This document shows, piece by piece, positions 10,734 through 22,249 of a DNA stretch of 64,000 bases. The number at the start of each line of letters is the position of its first letter. The first letter of the stretch is position 1. Source of the stretch: Nematopogon swammerdamellus (lineage: Eukaryota; Arthropoda; Insecta; Lepidoptera; Adelidae); NCBI GenBank assembly GCA_946902875.1, contig OX336339.1:21917349-21981348 (forward strand), read 5' to 3'. The notes beneath the pieces are model-generated. The model had not been told where the DNA came from. It saw only the letters and a list, made by a program, of their open reading frames with translations, and did not search any database. A program made the position numbers and the translations under genes.

Positions 10734-11881
10734 CGGGTTTTTTAAATGTTTTATTTTTTTTTAATCTCTTTTTCGAGCTCTTGACAATGATACCCCACTA
10801 GATGGGGTTTGAAGAAAAACTATTTTCAAAGTTTGACAAGATGGCGCCTGATGACGATGGCCTGCATTTAGAATTTTCACTTTTACAATCCCGTTGACTG
10901 TGGAGCGGTCGATATCGACCGTCAGAGCAGTACCATCAACTATGGAGCGGTCGATATCGACCGCCGCGTTGTCAGCGAGCACCAAACCGCTGCATGGGCC
11001 GAACAAAAGATTTTTTTTCGTTCTATCTCTCTTAGGGGTGTTTATTTGATAGAGACAAAGTATAAAGTAGAATTATTTAGCTACACATCGGTACCACTAA
11101 CTTGATATGTCCCGAGACGACAGATTAGGAAAAAAAATCATAGTCTCACGCCTTTTGTCAGTGCGTGTTGTATGTGCGAGTCGTCTTTTGTTTTTGCAAT
11201 TTCAAAGCTAATTTGATTATATATGGATAAAAATGGCCTCTCAAATATGAAAGTTCAGTTCTATCCGAAGAGAACTATAGTGTTTTCTTTGCACTAAACG
11301 TATAAATGATCAAGATATTGACATTTTACATAACCTCGAATATCTTCGACTCAGTTACGCAATTTATTTCTAGATTTGCTAAAATTCGTGTTTTTGAGTG
11401 TAGAAAGTGCCTAAAGATAAGTAGATAAAATTGTCTATCTAACCATGTGCTTTCCATATACCTAACTCACAAATATTTACGTAATAAAATTCGCCAAAAT
11501 GTTGGAATGGCTTGTGAGTGCGAAAGTGTTGTTTTTTTTTTTGTTTTTCACCAAAATTTTGGTCGAATTCAAGATTTTATTCTGTGCGACACAGAAGCTG
11601 CTGATACACCAGAAATGTAGGATTAGATTGTAATGTATAATTATTTATGATAAAAAACTATTTGACCGATTTGCATTTGTGAAAAACTTTATAAAAATAG
11701 AAAATCAAAGAGAAGTCGCGATTTTCACATAGAACCATTTACAAAATAATTGTGTTACCTAGAATATGTAATATACATAAAAAAACATTTATAGCTAGAA
11801 TATTTATCTGTAAATACAATCCATTCATTAGTTCATAAAGTTTCATGGAAAAATCTTCCAAAATGATTTTTTTTTCTAGCA
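10734..11881. other. AT-rich stretch with twin palindromes
   Basis: The only structure I see is a 21-bp direct repeat at 10901-10921 and 10943-10963. Each copy contains the perfect palindrome CGGTCGATATCGACCG. Confidence 0.5.
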
Positions 11882-11928
11882 CCTTCAACTACACCAGGTT
11901 GGCGGGCGCCACCTGGTATAGTTGAAGG
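11882..11928. repeat. Short hairpin
   Basis: The arms ccttcaactacaccaggt and acctggtatagttgaagg pair with one mismatch around 'tggcgggcgcc'. Confidence 0.85.
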
Positions 11929-12534
11929 ATTGTTTTGGTTAATGCTCCCAAACTGGAAGGGTTAAGATGAATCTAACGACACCTCAATTGTTAAAATCCA
12001 TCAATCCGTTTAGGCTACAGCGCGTTCCATAGAAATAGACATACATACATACATACATACACTAGAAAACCATTACCCTCCTTTATGCTTCGCGCAGTCG
12101 GGTAAAGAGTAAACTAGATTTTTTCTTTTGAAGCAGGCTCATCAAATTTGTTCAAAAAATTAAGTTTTACAATAAATGATTAGGTAAATTCCGTACTGGT
12201 ACGGAAACCTAAAAACGGCCAAGTGCGAGTCGGACTCACGCAACCAAATTCCATAGGTATCGGTCCGTATGGACACGAAACCCTAAAAATGACCTGCCCC
12301 AATGCGTTCACCCCATTGAAACAAATACCCAGAGTCGGCATTATCGTACATTGCATGAGTTTAAACTTTGTACCAACAAATTGGTCGGCACGCACTTCAT
12401 ATCCAGCGGACATGAGATACGCAAGACAGACTGTTCTGGATACTGAAGTTCTAAGTGTAATTATATATTTTATATAACTAGCATCTACTTATCTACATGT
12501 ATTATTAATAAGTACCCATTCTTAATATTACATA
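11929..12534. other. ACAT microsatellite and a family E fragment
   Basis: It holds (CATA)n at 12042-12062 and the repeat E core 'ggccaagtgcgagtcggact' at 12216-12236. Nothing else recognised. Confidence 0.6.
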
Positions 12535-12870
12535 CATACATATACATATCACACACGCTGAATCCCGACAATCGGGGTAAGCAGAGTAATCGGTGTCGTG
12601 CTGCAAGAACTCTGGTAAATTATAGCACAAAAACCGACCACCACGTTTCGCAAAGTATTCGAACAAGATTAAATCGATCAAGCAGCAAGTAAGGTACGAA
12701 GGCCCACCTGCTGCATGACTCGGTGGAAGTACCGTACCAAGGTGAAAGGTGGCGAGCCTGTCGCCCTTTAGCAAGGCATCTTGTCCTTATCCCTTAGTCG
12801 CATTTTACGACATGCATGGGGAGAGATGCAGTGGGGATATACTTTTTAAGTACCGGCCCCACACGGTACT
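12535..12870 (-). mobile_element. SINE C, near full length
   Basis: It runs on the minus strand from 'taccgtgtggggccggtac' at about 12870 to the (ATGT)-type tail at 12535 and includes the conserved internal stem-loop. Confidence 0.82.
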
Positions 12871-12936
12871 ATTAGTTATTTTAATTTCAATTATGACGTT
12901 GAAGTCTTTTGCTACTTCTCTTCCCTATCCTCTCAC

Positions 12937-13100
12937 ATTTCACTATGATTAATAGACTCTCAAACATCCAAAGGTTGATTGGAAGACATTTCTGTAAAGA
13001 AGAAATCCGCCTTTGCATCTCATGTAAATCAAATGTAAATATTATACAGCGGTGGTTTCTGTAATTTCTTTTTAGAGCAACAAAGTATTTTTAATATATT
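12937..13100 (+). repeat. LINE 3' UTR-like fragment
   Basis: The phrases 'ctctcaaacatccaaaggttga' and 'ccgcctttgcatc' match 48222-48374 and, reversed, 15005-15140 and 37395-37515. These look like tails of one LINE family. Confidence 0.55.
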
Positions 13101-13640
13101 TATTCTACTGAAGGGCTACCTATACTTTTATTTATTAACTTGAACGCATATGGAGATTTCCTTAATTTTTAGTTATGTTTCAGCTTCATCTATGGAGTAG
13201 ATGTTTAGTTAGAGGGACACGTTCGGAACCTTCTGTAAACACGTGTGAGAGAGATAGCCATATATTTGTAATTTCGGCTTTGTGCTCGTTTCATTCATCT
13301 ACTCGAGAAGTTAATGTTACTTCTAGTAGTATAAGTCCATGAATTATCCCGTACGCCTTTGAGCCGAAGGCGAGGGGGAAGAGTGATTGTATAAATAAAC
13401 AGTTGGTCCGTTTGTAGTGTTTGTATGAACATTATAACAAAATCTGCTTCCGATGTTGGTGTAAAACGTTCAACGAGCTCGAACGTGTTGCTTTTTAATT
13501 CAATCTGCACAAAGGGGTAGTGTTTTAAGAGCTATTGTGGAACTGTTTTAATAAATACTATATAGAATTTGATGAAAGATCTGTATTATTTCTAGTTCAA
13601 AATTATAACTAGCTGAAATATCGACGCATGTATTCCGAAA
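13101..13640. other. No gene or repeat recognised
   Basis: AT-rich, with no supported feature. Confidence 0.35.
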
Positions 13641-13643
13641 TAT

Positions 13644-13900
13644 AAGGTATTTCAATAGTAGGTAACGATACGCTAAGGGGTGTATGTGTATCAGATACTG
13701 ATCGATCACGTTCCCATACCAATTTTTTTTTACCATATAAAAACGTAGATACTTAAGGTGAAATACGCGCACTTCACGTATTAAATTTGGGGAGTGAGTA
13801 GGTTTTCTATAACGTAAAAAAATTGGTATGGGAACGTGATCAGTATCTGATATACATACAGCCCTTAGCGTATCGTTACCTACTAATGAAAGACCTTATA
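13644..13900. mobile_element. MITE G with about 85-bp inverted repeats
   Basis: The left arm from 'aaggtatttcaatagtagg' to 'cccataccaattttttt' is mirrored on the right from 'aaaaaaattggtatgggaac' to 'cctactaatgaaagacctt'. A half copy occurs at 29425-29520. Confidence 0.85.
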
Positions 13901-14582
13901 TAAACTTTCATTAATATTTTTGCTTTTACACAACTGTATTATTTGAAGGTTGTGAATATAAACTAAGCCAGCCAGAAATGTACTAGGCGCACTACTGAAT
14001 TTTCTATGATCAGAATTTAGTGCAGTGCAAACTTACAAAATTAGCAAAATAAATAAATAAATATCGACACAAGCGCGCGCCGGTCACCGTGACCCATCCA
14101 TTTTCGTTTCCTTTATTGTGACAAAATTAGCGTGTAATGTTTCCTTTACCGAGATCGGATTAGCCCGTGTTGGCAGCACACCATGTCTCTCGTGCCTCGG
14201 GGAATTCAATTTAGAATAAGTGAGGCGCGCCGTAATACGAATCTCATCGCGGCGCCACGCGACGAACACGCGCGCGTCCGCACGTGGCGGAGGTTAGAAA
14301 CAAAATGGCGGGCACCCGTCTCGCTTCGCCGAGTATTTATTTTACAACTACCCTCCTATTCAGACTAACGGATGACACCGGTAACGCCTCTACGGAAGTC
14401 TTATCAAGATTTCAAAGCATCTCGTGTGAGTTCCCATTGAGGGGTGCAAGCACAGCACAATGCTATCAAATATTGTTTTTGCTTACTAAATTAGCTATCG
14501 GAGGGTGCGAGCCTGTTGGCAACAGAAGCGACGACGTGCATGAGAACATCGCGACATATGTATTTATGCAAAGAAATGTTAC
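13901..14582. other. CpG-rich block without recognised gene
   Basis: 14060-14330 is rich in CG and CGCG runs. A + frame is open from 14284 to 14730 but its second half is reversed SINE A, so I do not call it a gene. Confidence 0.4.
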
Positions 14583-14717
14583 CTTTTTTTATGTAATCCT
14601 GTATGGGTGGCTAAGTTGGAGGGGCCAAAGCAAGCCGACCAGCCAATATCACCTCCGTGCCATATCGGAGACTTCCCTGGATTGCTGGCTATACTGGACT
14701 AGAGGACACCAGGATAT
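14583..14717 (-). mobile_element. SINE A fragment, joined to SINE B
   Basis: The reversed family A 3' end starts from a T-run at 14584 ('ttatgtaatcctgtatgggt') and reads to 'ctatactggactagagga', where it switches directly into a plus-strand SINE B. Confidence 0.75.
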
Positions 14718-14905
14718 ACCACCGCACTGAATGAAAGGTCGGTCGAAACGGCTATGTAAATAGTTTGTGTTTTCCGTCCAGTTCAGTGTAGCCGGCACGA
14801 GCGAAGGGAACTACTGACGTGGCACCAAGTTCACCCGGTGTTATGGGCTGACATCACGGATGTTGTAGGTGATGTAGCCAACCGTGTCAGTTACCATAAA
14901 AAAAA
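14718..14905 (+). mobile_element. SINE B body
   Basis: The family B body runs from 'ataccaccgcactgaatg' to 'tcagttaccat' and a short A-run. Confidence 0.8.
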
Positions 14906-15674
14906 TATATATATAAGTACTGGAGCTGAAACTGAAAAAAATATTTTTTTTTATATTTTGGGGTACTTTCCACCACACTATTAGACGAATTTATCTATGG
15001 CCTGTCTGTGGGCAAAATTTAGATAGATAGATAGATAGAAAATTCTTTATTGCTCCAGTAAACATTAAACAGTAACAAACACATTGGAAAATTTACATAA
15101 GGTGCAAAGGCGGACTTATCCCTTACAGAGATTTCTTACAGTCAACCTTTTTTTCAAATTTATGTGTATGTTTGGTATTAGTTTCATCAGAATCGGCTAA
15201 GTAGATCCGGAGAAATCTGCACGTGACCGTCAGATGGACAGACAGACAGGGAGACACCAAAGTGATCCGATAAGGTTCCCTTTTCTCGCAATTTTGAGAC
15301 GAGACTATAAAAAAACATAATGCGATTACCTAAGTCCGCTTTCTGCTTGGAGGAAAAAAATTACGCTCGCTAGCTAGCTTTATAGCAGTCGATGGGCTTC
15401 CGAGTCACTAGAAAAGTGTATTACCTACTTATAACAGAAAGGTGAACTATGTGCCTATACCTACCAAAAAAACCCGGCCAAGTGTGAGTCGAACTCGCGC
15501 ACCGAGGGTCCCGTATCGCCACGTCATGGTCAAGCGATGAGCGACGACTGACGCTGACTGACGAACCAATCGCGGGAAGCGTCGGCGCCGCCGTCGACGT
15601 CACATCCCGTCAAACCGACCAATGAAAAGTGTGCTCATGACTCGTGAAAGCAACAGTATTTATTTTGTCCTAAA
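14906..15674. other. LINE tail (-), GATA microsatellite, family E fragments
   Basis: It holds (GATA)5 at 15018-15039, then a reversed LINE 3' tail with 'aaaggcggacttatcc' near 15108. A repeat E end with 'cagacagacag' is near 15240 and a repeat E start 'ccaagtgtgagtcgaact' near 15478. The rest is unrecognised. Confidence 0.5.
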
Positions 15675-15797
15675 ACTTTGCTAAATGTGGTGGTCGCTGT
15701 TGTGCTGTAATTTATAAGATTAATTGCAGCACAACATCGAATCATCTGCTTACCCCGATTGTCGGAACACAGCGTGTGGTATGTATATGTATGTTTA
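15675..15797 (+). mobile_element. SINE C 3' part
   Basis: It contains the stem-loop 'ctgttgtgctg..cagcacaac' and the tail 'agcgtgtggtatgtatatg'. Confidence 0.75.
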
Positions 15798-15812
15798 TGC
15801 TAATTTAATATA

Positions 15813-16386
15813 CAGAATGTTTCAGGATAGGCTTGAGAAACGTCAGGAATAGAAAGTACTCATTATTATTAGAAGAAAAACATCCATATAACTCAAATCG
15901 AAATATCGTACTATTTTTTCATACAAAAATTTAAAATTGTTATAAAAACTCGATGTACAGTGAGTATGTGGAGGTGCTGTCTAGGTCTAGGGAGTGCAAT
16001 TACCTAGTCCAGTCCCCTGTATCTTTTGATGTCATTTAACTTTAAGTGTTTGGAATTTACCCACATGCAGTTCAATTCTACTAGTTAAAATTGCAATTTT
16101 TATTTAAATTTCTCCGGTATGGCACCTACCTTCTCGGAGGTGATATTGGCTGGTCGGAGCATGCGCTTTAGCCCCTCCAACTCAGCCACCCATACCGGAT
16201 TACATAAAAAAAAAATTATTTAAATAAAGGCGGATGTTAACCGTCCACCAAATCTCGATGAAACGATTTTCACCAAAAAGTACTATAAAAGGACCGAATC
16301 TGAGAAAAAGTTTCAGAGCTTTTCGTTTTCAAATATGGACCCCTTTCGAACCCTGAATTTAAGAAAGCCTATCCTGAAACACCCTG
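15813..16386. mobile_element. Tc1/mariner-type MITE F, copy 2, with nested SINE A
   Basis: It has the same ends as copy 1 (CAGAATGTTTCAGGATAGG and CCTATCCTGAAACACCCTG, TA on both sides), enlarged by a SINE A insertion at 16110-16215. Confidence 0.88.
16110..16215 (+). mobile_element. 5'-truncated SINE A with 10-bp target duplication
   Basis: The last about 100 bp of family A with a poly-A tail are inserted in MITE F, flanked by direct TTATTTAAAT at 16100-16109 and 16216-16225. The uninterrupted MITE copy 1 shows the empty site. Confidence 0.85.
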
Positions 16387-17160
16387 TATAGTAACCTCGG
16401 ACCCGGTGGTTCCACATTCGCCAACTTCCGTACTGGCCAATTCTTTATTCGCCAACTCCTGATTTGCCTAACTTGACTGAACTAACTTAATTTAACTTGA
16501 TTGAACTAGCTTTAGAGAAAGGTAAAGCATGCTTCAGACGCCAGTACACAGAGCTACCCACACTGCTAGACCAGCCAGACAGTATAGTACAGGGCGGCAG
16601 TGTTGGCCGGCCGGCGCGTAATACCTCCGCCATATATCAGCCGGGGCACCATTCTAATGGTAATTTCTGGATATTTGAGCGTCCGCCCGCTGATATTGTT
16701 TAGCCCCCTTCCGCATCATAACAAATGTTTATTTTATACACAGCGCCGCTGACAATAGTGGGTAAATACCTAAACACCCATCAGCGGTGGCGCGATACGA
16801 TTTAGATGATAATGCTTGTGGCAGAAATAATAGTTGGTCGCCCGGACGCGCGCGCCGCGTCGCCTCCTCCCCCGCGCCGCGCGCCGGGGGAGCGTGGCTC
16901 CGATGTTTGCTCAAGACTTGAGTGTTTGCTTTAGATGTGTTTTTGGATTGGATTTTGCTCAATTTACTCTTGTGTGCTTTCTTTTTAGTTTCGATTCAGT
17001 AGGGAATAGAAAATAAATGATATTTTTGAGGCGATTTCTTGGTGTATAAAAAGTGGCCTTCAGCACAATACGTTTCAGATTAACTTATGATTAGTATAAT
17101 CAGAGCATAATCCTTCTTTCTGTAATTAATTGAGCCCAATAAATTAATAGAACCTCCGCG
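16387..17160. other. No gene recognised; GC-rich block
   Basis: 16835-16900 is extremely GC-rich (gcgcgc and ccccgcgcc runs). I see no supported reading frame. Confidence 0.35.
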
Positions 17161-17164
17161 GTAA

Positions 17165-17615
17165 GTCCGTAGGGATGCAATCAATACCAAGTGCGCGTGG
17201 TGCGAAGGTAAAAGGTGACGGCGGGATAGCGTTAAACCTAAAGCACAGACGTATCGTTGGGTCATTGAGCCTGTTTTATCGGTACTACTATGACCGCTGC
17301 TCTGACGAAAATGCTTCCCTTATCCCTCCTCCTCCTGTTCGCCTTCGCCAAACCCGCCATACTCTCGCGGAACATACTTTGTAGTGGACAGAAGAGTACT
17401 TCGAACTGCAAGATTCTCTAAATCGTTCTTGTGCCGCACTGCAAAGGCGTGGAACGGGCTTCCGGGGAATATCTTTCACCACTCCTGCAATCCACGGATC
17501 TTCAAATCGCGGGTAAATAGCCTTTCCCCAGCGACATTAGTACACCTCCAAGCCGGACTGGCACCTCCTCGGGGGTGATATTGGCTGCGCCTGAGTGTGT
17601 TCCATTGATTGATGA
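17165..17615 (+). pseudogene. Non-LTR retrotransposon RT C-terminal fragment
   Basis: Frames give H-R-R-I-V-G-S-L-S-L-F-Y-R-Y-Y-Y, then R-T-A-R-F-S-K-S-F-L-C-R-T-A-K-A-W-N-G-L-P, typical of LINE ORF2 C-termini (Jockey/CR1 type), with a stop and frame change at about 17384. The same family appears in antisense at 51350-51505. Confidence 0.72.
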
Positions 17616-17623
17616 TATATATA

Positions 17624-17886
17624 CAGGTTGATTTTGTTACCATGCCGGCCATTTCAGGGGCTTAATCTGTATCAAGCACTAAGTAGATTCCAAAAAAGAA
17701 GGTGGAATACCTAAAAAAAAAATTCTGATCTCCATACATTTTCGTACATACCTAACCTCAACCAAATATATGGGGTTATATATTTTTTCCATTTCGCCAT
17801 CATAATTTTTTTTTATTTTGAATCTATGTAGGTACTTAGATTTTTAAACAGATTAATCCACTGAATGAAATGGTAACATAATCACA
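17624..17886. mobile_element. Degenerate MITE with imperfect inverted ends
   Basis: The left end 'acaggttgattttgttaccat' is weakly mirrored on the right by 'atggtaacataatcac', and 'ttaatctgt' and 'aagta..gattc' blocks are also mirrored. Confidence 0.5.
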
Positions 17887-19004
17887 GCGCTCTATGTTTG
17901 TTTGTGCTCACAGTTTCAGTTTCATTTTCGTTCAAACTGGTTACAAAGTTAACAATATGGTATTGTGTTTTTCACAGGAAAAATATTACTTCTCACCGAA
18001 GTATTTTGTTCATTCGAAATATGTATTAGTTCTCACCAAAGGGTTGGCTGGAGGAATTTGCCTAAAGCCATGCATTAAGTGGCATAAAGTGTATTAAAAA
18101 AATATTTGTTAAAATAAAGTATATATCTATATCTCTATATATCACTCGTATATACTGCGGTGAACACAATACTTCAGTCACTGACTTCACTCAATTAATC
18201 ACCACCAAATAAATTAAACCTACGACGCGAAAAAACCCACGCGTGCCCACAATATATTTTGCCATCGCATTCACAAAAAATGTCCTCCTGACGGGTTTAA
18301 AAGTTAAAAATAAAAAATAGCGTGTTGACAAAAAGACGAAAAATTATTTAAATTTGCATACGCACATAAAGTTCGCTATTGCTCCATCTGGCGGTGGGCG
18401 GGTCGAGTCGAGATTCATGGAGTTAATATGCTAATAATCGCGTAAAAATTACCAGCTAGATACTAAAATATGAATTTGCCAAATGTCAACAAAACATTAC
18501 GTACCTAAAATACTTAGGTCTCTCGCTACCTTACTCTCTACATTAACAAACTACAGTATAATTATTTCGTCATATTTCGAACTTTTTAAAGGTAGATACA
18601 AAGTTGACTTTAAGCATGGCCGTCTTAGGCTATGCACATGAGCACATTTGGCGCTCTAAAAAAAATAAAAATAAAAATTTAACTTATGATGAGTACCTAC
18701 TCATCATAAGTACTTTTATTTATGGACTTGAATATTTTAAAGTTATTTAAATATTTGTATACAATTTAAAGATTTCATACATTTTAGGCTATGTATTTTT
18801 ATGATTATTAAAATTTTGTTCACAGTTTAAAAGATATTTAGAATCGGGTTTCCGATTTACATTTAAATTTACAAATTCTTACTAAAATACATTAAAAATT
18901 GAGCTCCTCTTTTTCGGTGTAAACGGCGACGTCGTCGTCACTTTGGGTCCCTCATGGAGCCGGGGGCCCTGGGCTCGTGCGCCATATGGAAAAGATTTTT
19001 TTTA
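17887..19004. other. AT-rich, no gene recognised
   Basis: There is a simple TATA-rich run at 18118-18160 and a short palindrome 'atgatgagtacctactcatcat' at about 18687-18708. Nothing else supported. Confidence 0.4.
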
Positions 19005-19215
19005 TTTTTTATGGGAACTGACACGGTTGGCTACATCACCTACAACATCCGTGATGTCAGCCCATAACACCGGGTGCACTTGGTGCCACGTCAGTGCTTC
19101 CCTTCAGTCGTGCCGGCTACACTGAACTGGACGGAAAACACAAACTATTTACATAGCCATTTCGACCGACCTTTCATTCAATGCGGTGGTATCAACCCGG
19201 TCTACCCTGTCAGTC
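19005..19215 (-). mobile_element. SINE B body
   Basis: Reversed family B from 'ttatgggaactgacacggtt' to 'ttcattcaatgcggtggtat'. Confidence 0.8.
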
Positions 19216-19494
19216 TACCCTGACTATAAGAAGTATGGGTTTCACTTCGCCCTATGTAGTATAAAAAGAACTGCCTAATAATGTTTGTGAGTGAGGAGTA
19301 TAACAAGCTTCTATACTTTTTTTAATACACAATACTGTCTGGTAATTTCTGACAAACAAATAATAGGTACTTGAACAATTCCAAGGCGGTGAAACCCTTC
19401 ACAAATTTATAATAAAGACGCATTACAGTTTATTCCATACTGACTCTACATAGCATATGGTCGTATGGTATGGTCGTAAGTCTCTGGGACTTAA

Positions 19495-20302
19495 GACGAG
19501 ACGGAAGTTAACTTTCTCCATACAAAATCGTCTTTCGGCAATTATGTTTTTTACGCCCCAAACCTTATCCGATTTTTACAATTATTTTATTTTTTAACAT
19601 TTTTATATTATTGTACATACATATACATACATATCACACACGCTAAATCCCGACAATCGGGGTAAGCAAAGCAGAGTAATCGGTGTTGTGCTGCAAGAAC
19701 TCTGGTCAATTACAGCACAACACCAACCACCACGTTTCGCAAAGTATTCGAACAAGATTCAATCGATCAAGCAGCAAGTAAGGCACGAAGACCCACCTGC
19801 TGCATGACTCGGTGGAAGTACCGTGCCAAGGTGAGAGGTGGCGAGCCTGTCGCCCTTTAGCACGGTATCTTGTCCTTATCCCTTAGTCGCCTTTTACGAC
19901 ATGCATGGGGAGAGATGCAGTGGGGATACTCTTTTTAAGTACCGGCCCCACACGGTACAAATTTTACTATTTACGGTACAAATATTATTGTTTTTTGTAA
20001 TAAAGACAGTCGAAATCTACGTTCCTGTGTTTTTATTTTTTTTATATCTAAAGTGATGACTCAATAAAGCTTAATGAACTTCATGACATCAAAAAATAAA
20101 AAATTCTAATGTTTTCGGTCGAAATACAAATTTTTAGCTCCGGTGTTGTAGGTATATTTCATCTAAACAAAAAAAAAACCTAGATAGAACTGTCCATAAG
20201 ACAAGAAAAGATTTTTTTCAAAATCGGATAAGATTTAGGGGGCTAGAAAAGATAAATGCCGAAAGACGATTTTGTATGGAGAAAGTTAACTTCCGTCTCG
20301 TC
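19495..20302. mobile_element. TTAA-flanked inverted-repeat element with nested SINE C
   Basis: Inverted ends of about 45 bp start GACGAGACGGAAGTTAACTT and end with its complement. TTAA flanks both ends (19491-19494, 20303-20306), as in piggyBac-type target duplications. A SINE C copy fills 19620-19962. No transposase frame remains. Confidence 0.8.
19620..19962 (-). mobile_element. SINE C, full length
   Basis: It has the 'taccgtgtggggccggtac' head at the right, the stem-loop, and the (CATA)-type tail at the left. Confidence 0.82.
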
Positions 20303-20306
20303 TTAA

Positions 20307-20683
20307 TAATTGCTAAAAACAACTTCAATTATGTCACAAACACTTCAAAGGGTGGAATCGCCATCTGATTATTTCTACAAATTGAATTGAGGCTATTGTC
20401 AAACGTCAGAATTAGGTACATCGTCCGCTTCCCGCCAAAACGAGTCCATTCCCGCGGGAACCGCGCCGCGCGCCCTCTGACAAATTGTCTACCAATTGTT
20501 GATGACATCTGGCAATATTGTTGGAGGCAATCTCATTTATGTTATTTACCCAAACATATGCATAAAGGTAAAATTACCTACATAACTATAGTTATAAGTA
20601 GATAGATATAAATTGAAATTAATATAATTTTATATTAATATAGACCATTGTTAAACTTTCTATATCAAAATTAAGATTTAAAA
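20307..20683. other. No gene or repeat recognised
   Basis: Mixed sequence with no supported frame. Confidence 0.35.
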
Positions 20684-20696
20684 AATCCCCGACCCT

Positions 20697-20932
20697 TAAA
20701 AGTGGTGCGGTGGTAGGGTTCAACCCGCCCGGCTTGGTACCACCGCACTGAATGAAACGTCGGTCGAAACGGCTATGTAAATAGTTTGTGTTTTCAGTCC
20801 AGTTCAGTGTAGCCGGCACGACCGAAGGGAAGCACTGACATGGCACCTAGTTCACCCGGTGTTATGGGCTGACATCACGGATGTTATAAGTGATGTAGCC
20901 AAACGTGTCAGTTTCCATTAAAAAAAACACCC
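20697..20932 (+). mobile_element. SINE B body inside MITE D
   Basis: The family B body plus A-run is inserted between 'ccccgaccct' and 'acacccctccttta' pieces of a reversed MITE D. The same SINE/MITE junction recurs at 21930-22245. Confidence 0.78.
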
Positions 20933-21096
20933 CTCCTTTAGCGTCGTCGGGGTTAAAAACAAGGCGGGTGGGTACATGATACATTCGACTATACTTTACC
21001 TTGCTATAGGCTTACCGCGTAAAAGTAAAAAATCATTTCCCTTTACTTACTTCAAGAAAAAATTTAACTTTTATTTCAATCTTTTTGAAAAAAAAA

Positions 21097-21690
21097 ACGC
21101 ATCCAAATCGGTCCATCCGTAAGATGTAATTTTTGTATTACTTCATCATTACTTGATTTCTAACATAGCTAAGAACCAACCCGGTTAAACCAGCCTTATA
21201 TTAAAAAAACCGCATCCACATCGGTCCATCCGTAAGATGTAATTTTTGTATTACTTCATCATTACTTGATTTCTAACATAGCTAAGAACCAACCCGGTTA
21301 AACCAGCCTTATATTAAAAAAACCGCATCCACATCGGTCCATCCGTAAGATGTAATTTTTGTATTACTTCATCATTACTTGATTTCTAACATAGCTAAGA
21401 ACCAACCCGGTTAAACCAGCCTTATATTAAAAAAACCGCATCCACATCGGTCCATCCGTAAGATGTAATTTTTGTATTACTTCATCATTACTTGGTTTCT
21501 AACATAGCTAAGAACCAACCCGGTTAAACCAGCCTTATATTAAAAAAACCGCATCCACATCGGTCCATCCGTAAGATGTAATTTTTGTATTACTTCATCA
21601 TTACTTGATTTCTAACATAGCTAAGAACCAACCCGGTTAAACCATCCTTATATTAAAAAAACCGCATCCACATCGGTCCATCCGTTTGAG
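21097..21690 (-). repeat. 113-bp tandem repeat array inside MITE D
   Basis: The unit start 'ccgcatccacatcggtcca' recurs at 21210, 21323, 21436, 21549 and 21662, exactly 113 bp apart, with almost no differences. A divergent first unit is at 21097. The unit is the interior of MITE D. Confidence 0.93.
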
Positions 21691-21766
21691 AGCTACGAAG
21701 CGACAGACAGACACACAGACTCAGACTCAGAAAGACAGACAGACTGAGGCGTCAAACTTATAACAC

Positions 21767-22157
21767 CGTCAGCATCGATAGCTCAGTGGTGCAGACAGTC
21801 GACTGCCTCTATTGATTGTTAAGCAACGCTGGGCGCGGTCAGTACTTGGATGGGTGACTGCTCGACCGTTGGGAGGCTGACCGTGGTTCCGATTCCACGT
21901 AAAGCTGTAGGTCCCTTCCCTTCCTACCTTACTCGGTGGTAGGGTTCAACCCGCCCGGGTTGTTACCACCGCACTGAATGAAACGTCGTCGGTCGAAACG
22001 GCTATGTAAATAGTTTGTGTTTTCCGCCCAGTTCAGTGTAGCCGGCACGACCGAAGGGAAGCACTGACATGGCACCTAGTTCACCCGGTGTTATGGGCTG
22101 ACATCACGGATGTTATAAGTGATGTAGCCAAACGTGTCAGTTTCCATTTAAAAAAAA
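21767..22157 (+). mobile_element. Full-length SINE B with tRNA/5S-like head
   Basis: The head has a pol III A-box TAGCTCAGTGG (21779-21789), then a block at 21818-21862 resembling the 3' half of 5S rRNA (gttaagcaacgctgggc.. gtacttggatgggtgac). A 'ggttccgattcc' B-box-like site, the B body and a poly-A follow. This fits a 5S-related SINE (SINE3 type). Confidence 0.75.
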
Positions 22158-22249
22158 CACCCCTCCTTTAGCGTCGTCGGGGTTAAAAACAAGGCGGGTG
22201 GGTACATGATACATTCGACTATACTATACCTTGCTAGAGGCTTACCGCA

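Noticed and set aside
14284..14730. 148-residue open frame on +
   Set aside because: Its second half is reversed SINE A sequence running into SINE B; no domain in the first half.
21818..21862. 5S rRNA gene
   Set aside because: Only the second half resembles 5S rRNA, and it is embedded in a SINE between an A-box and the B body.
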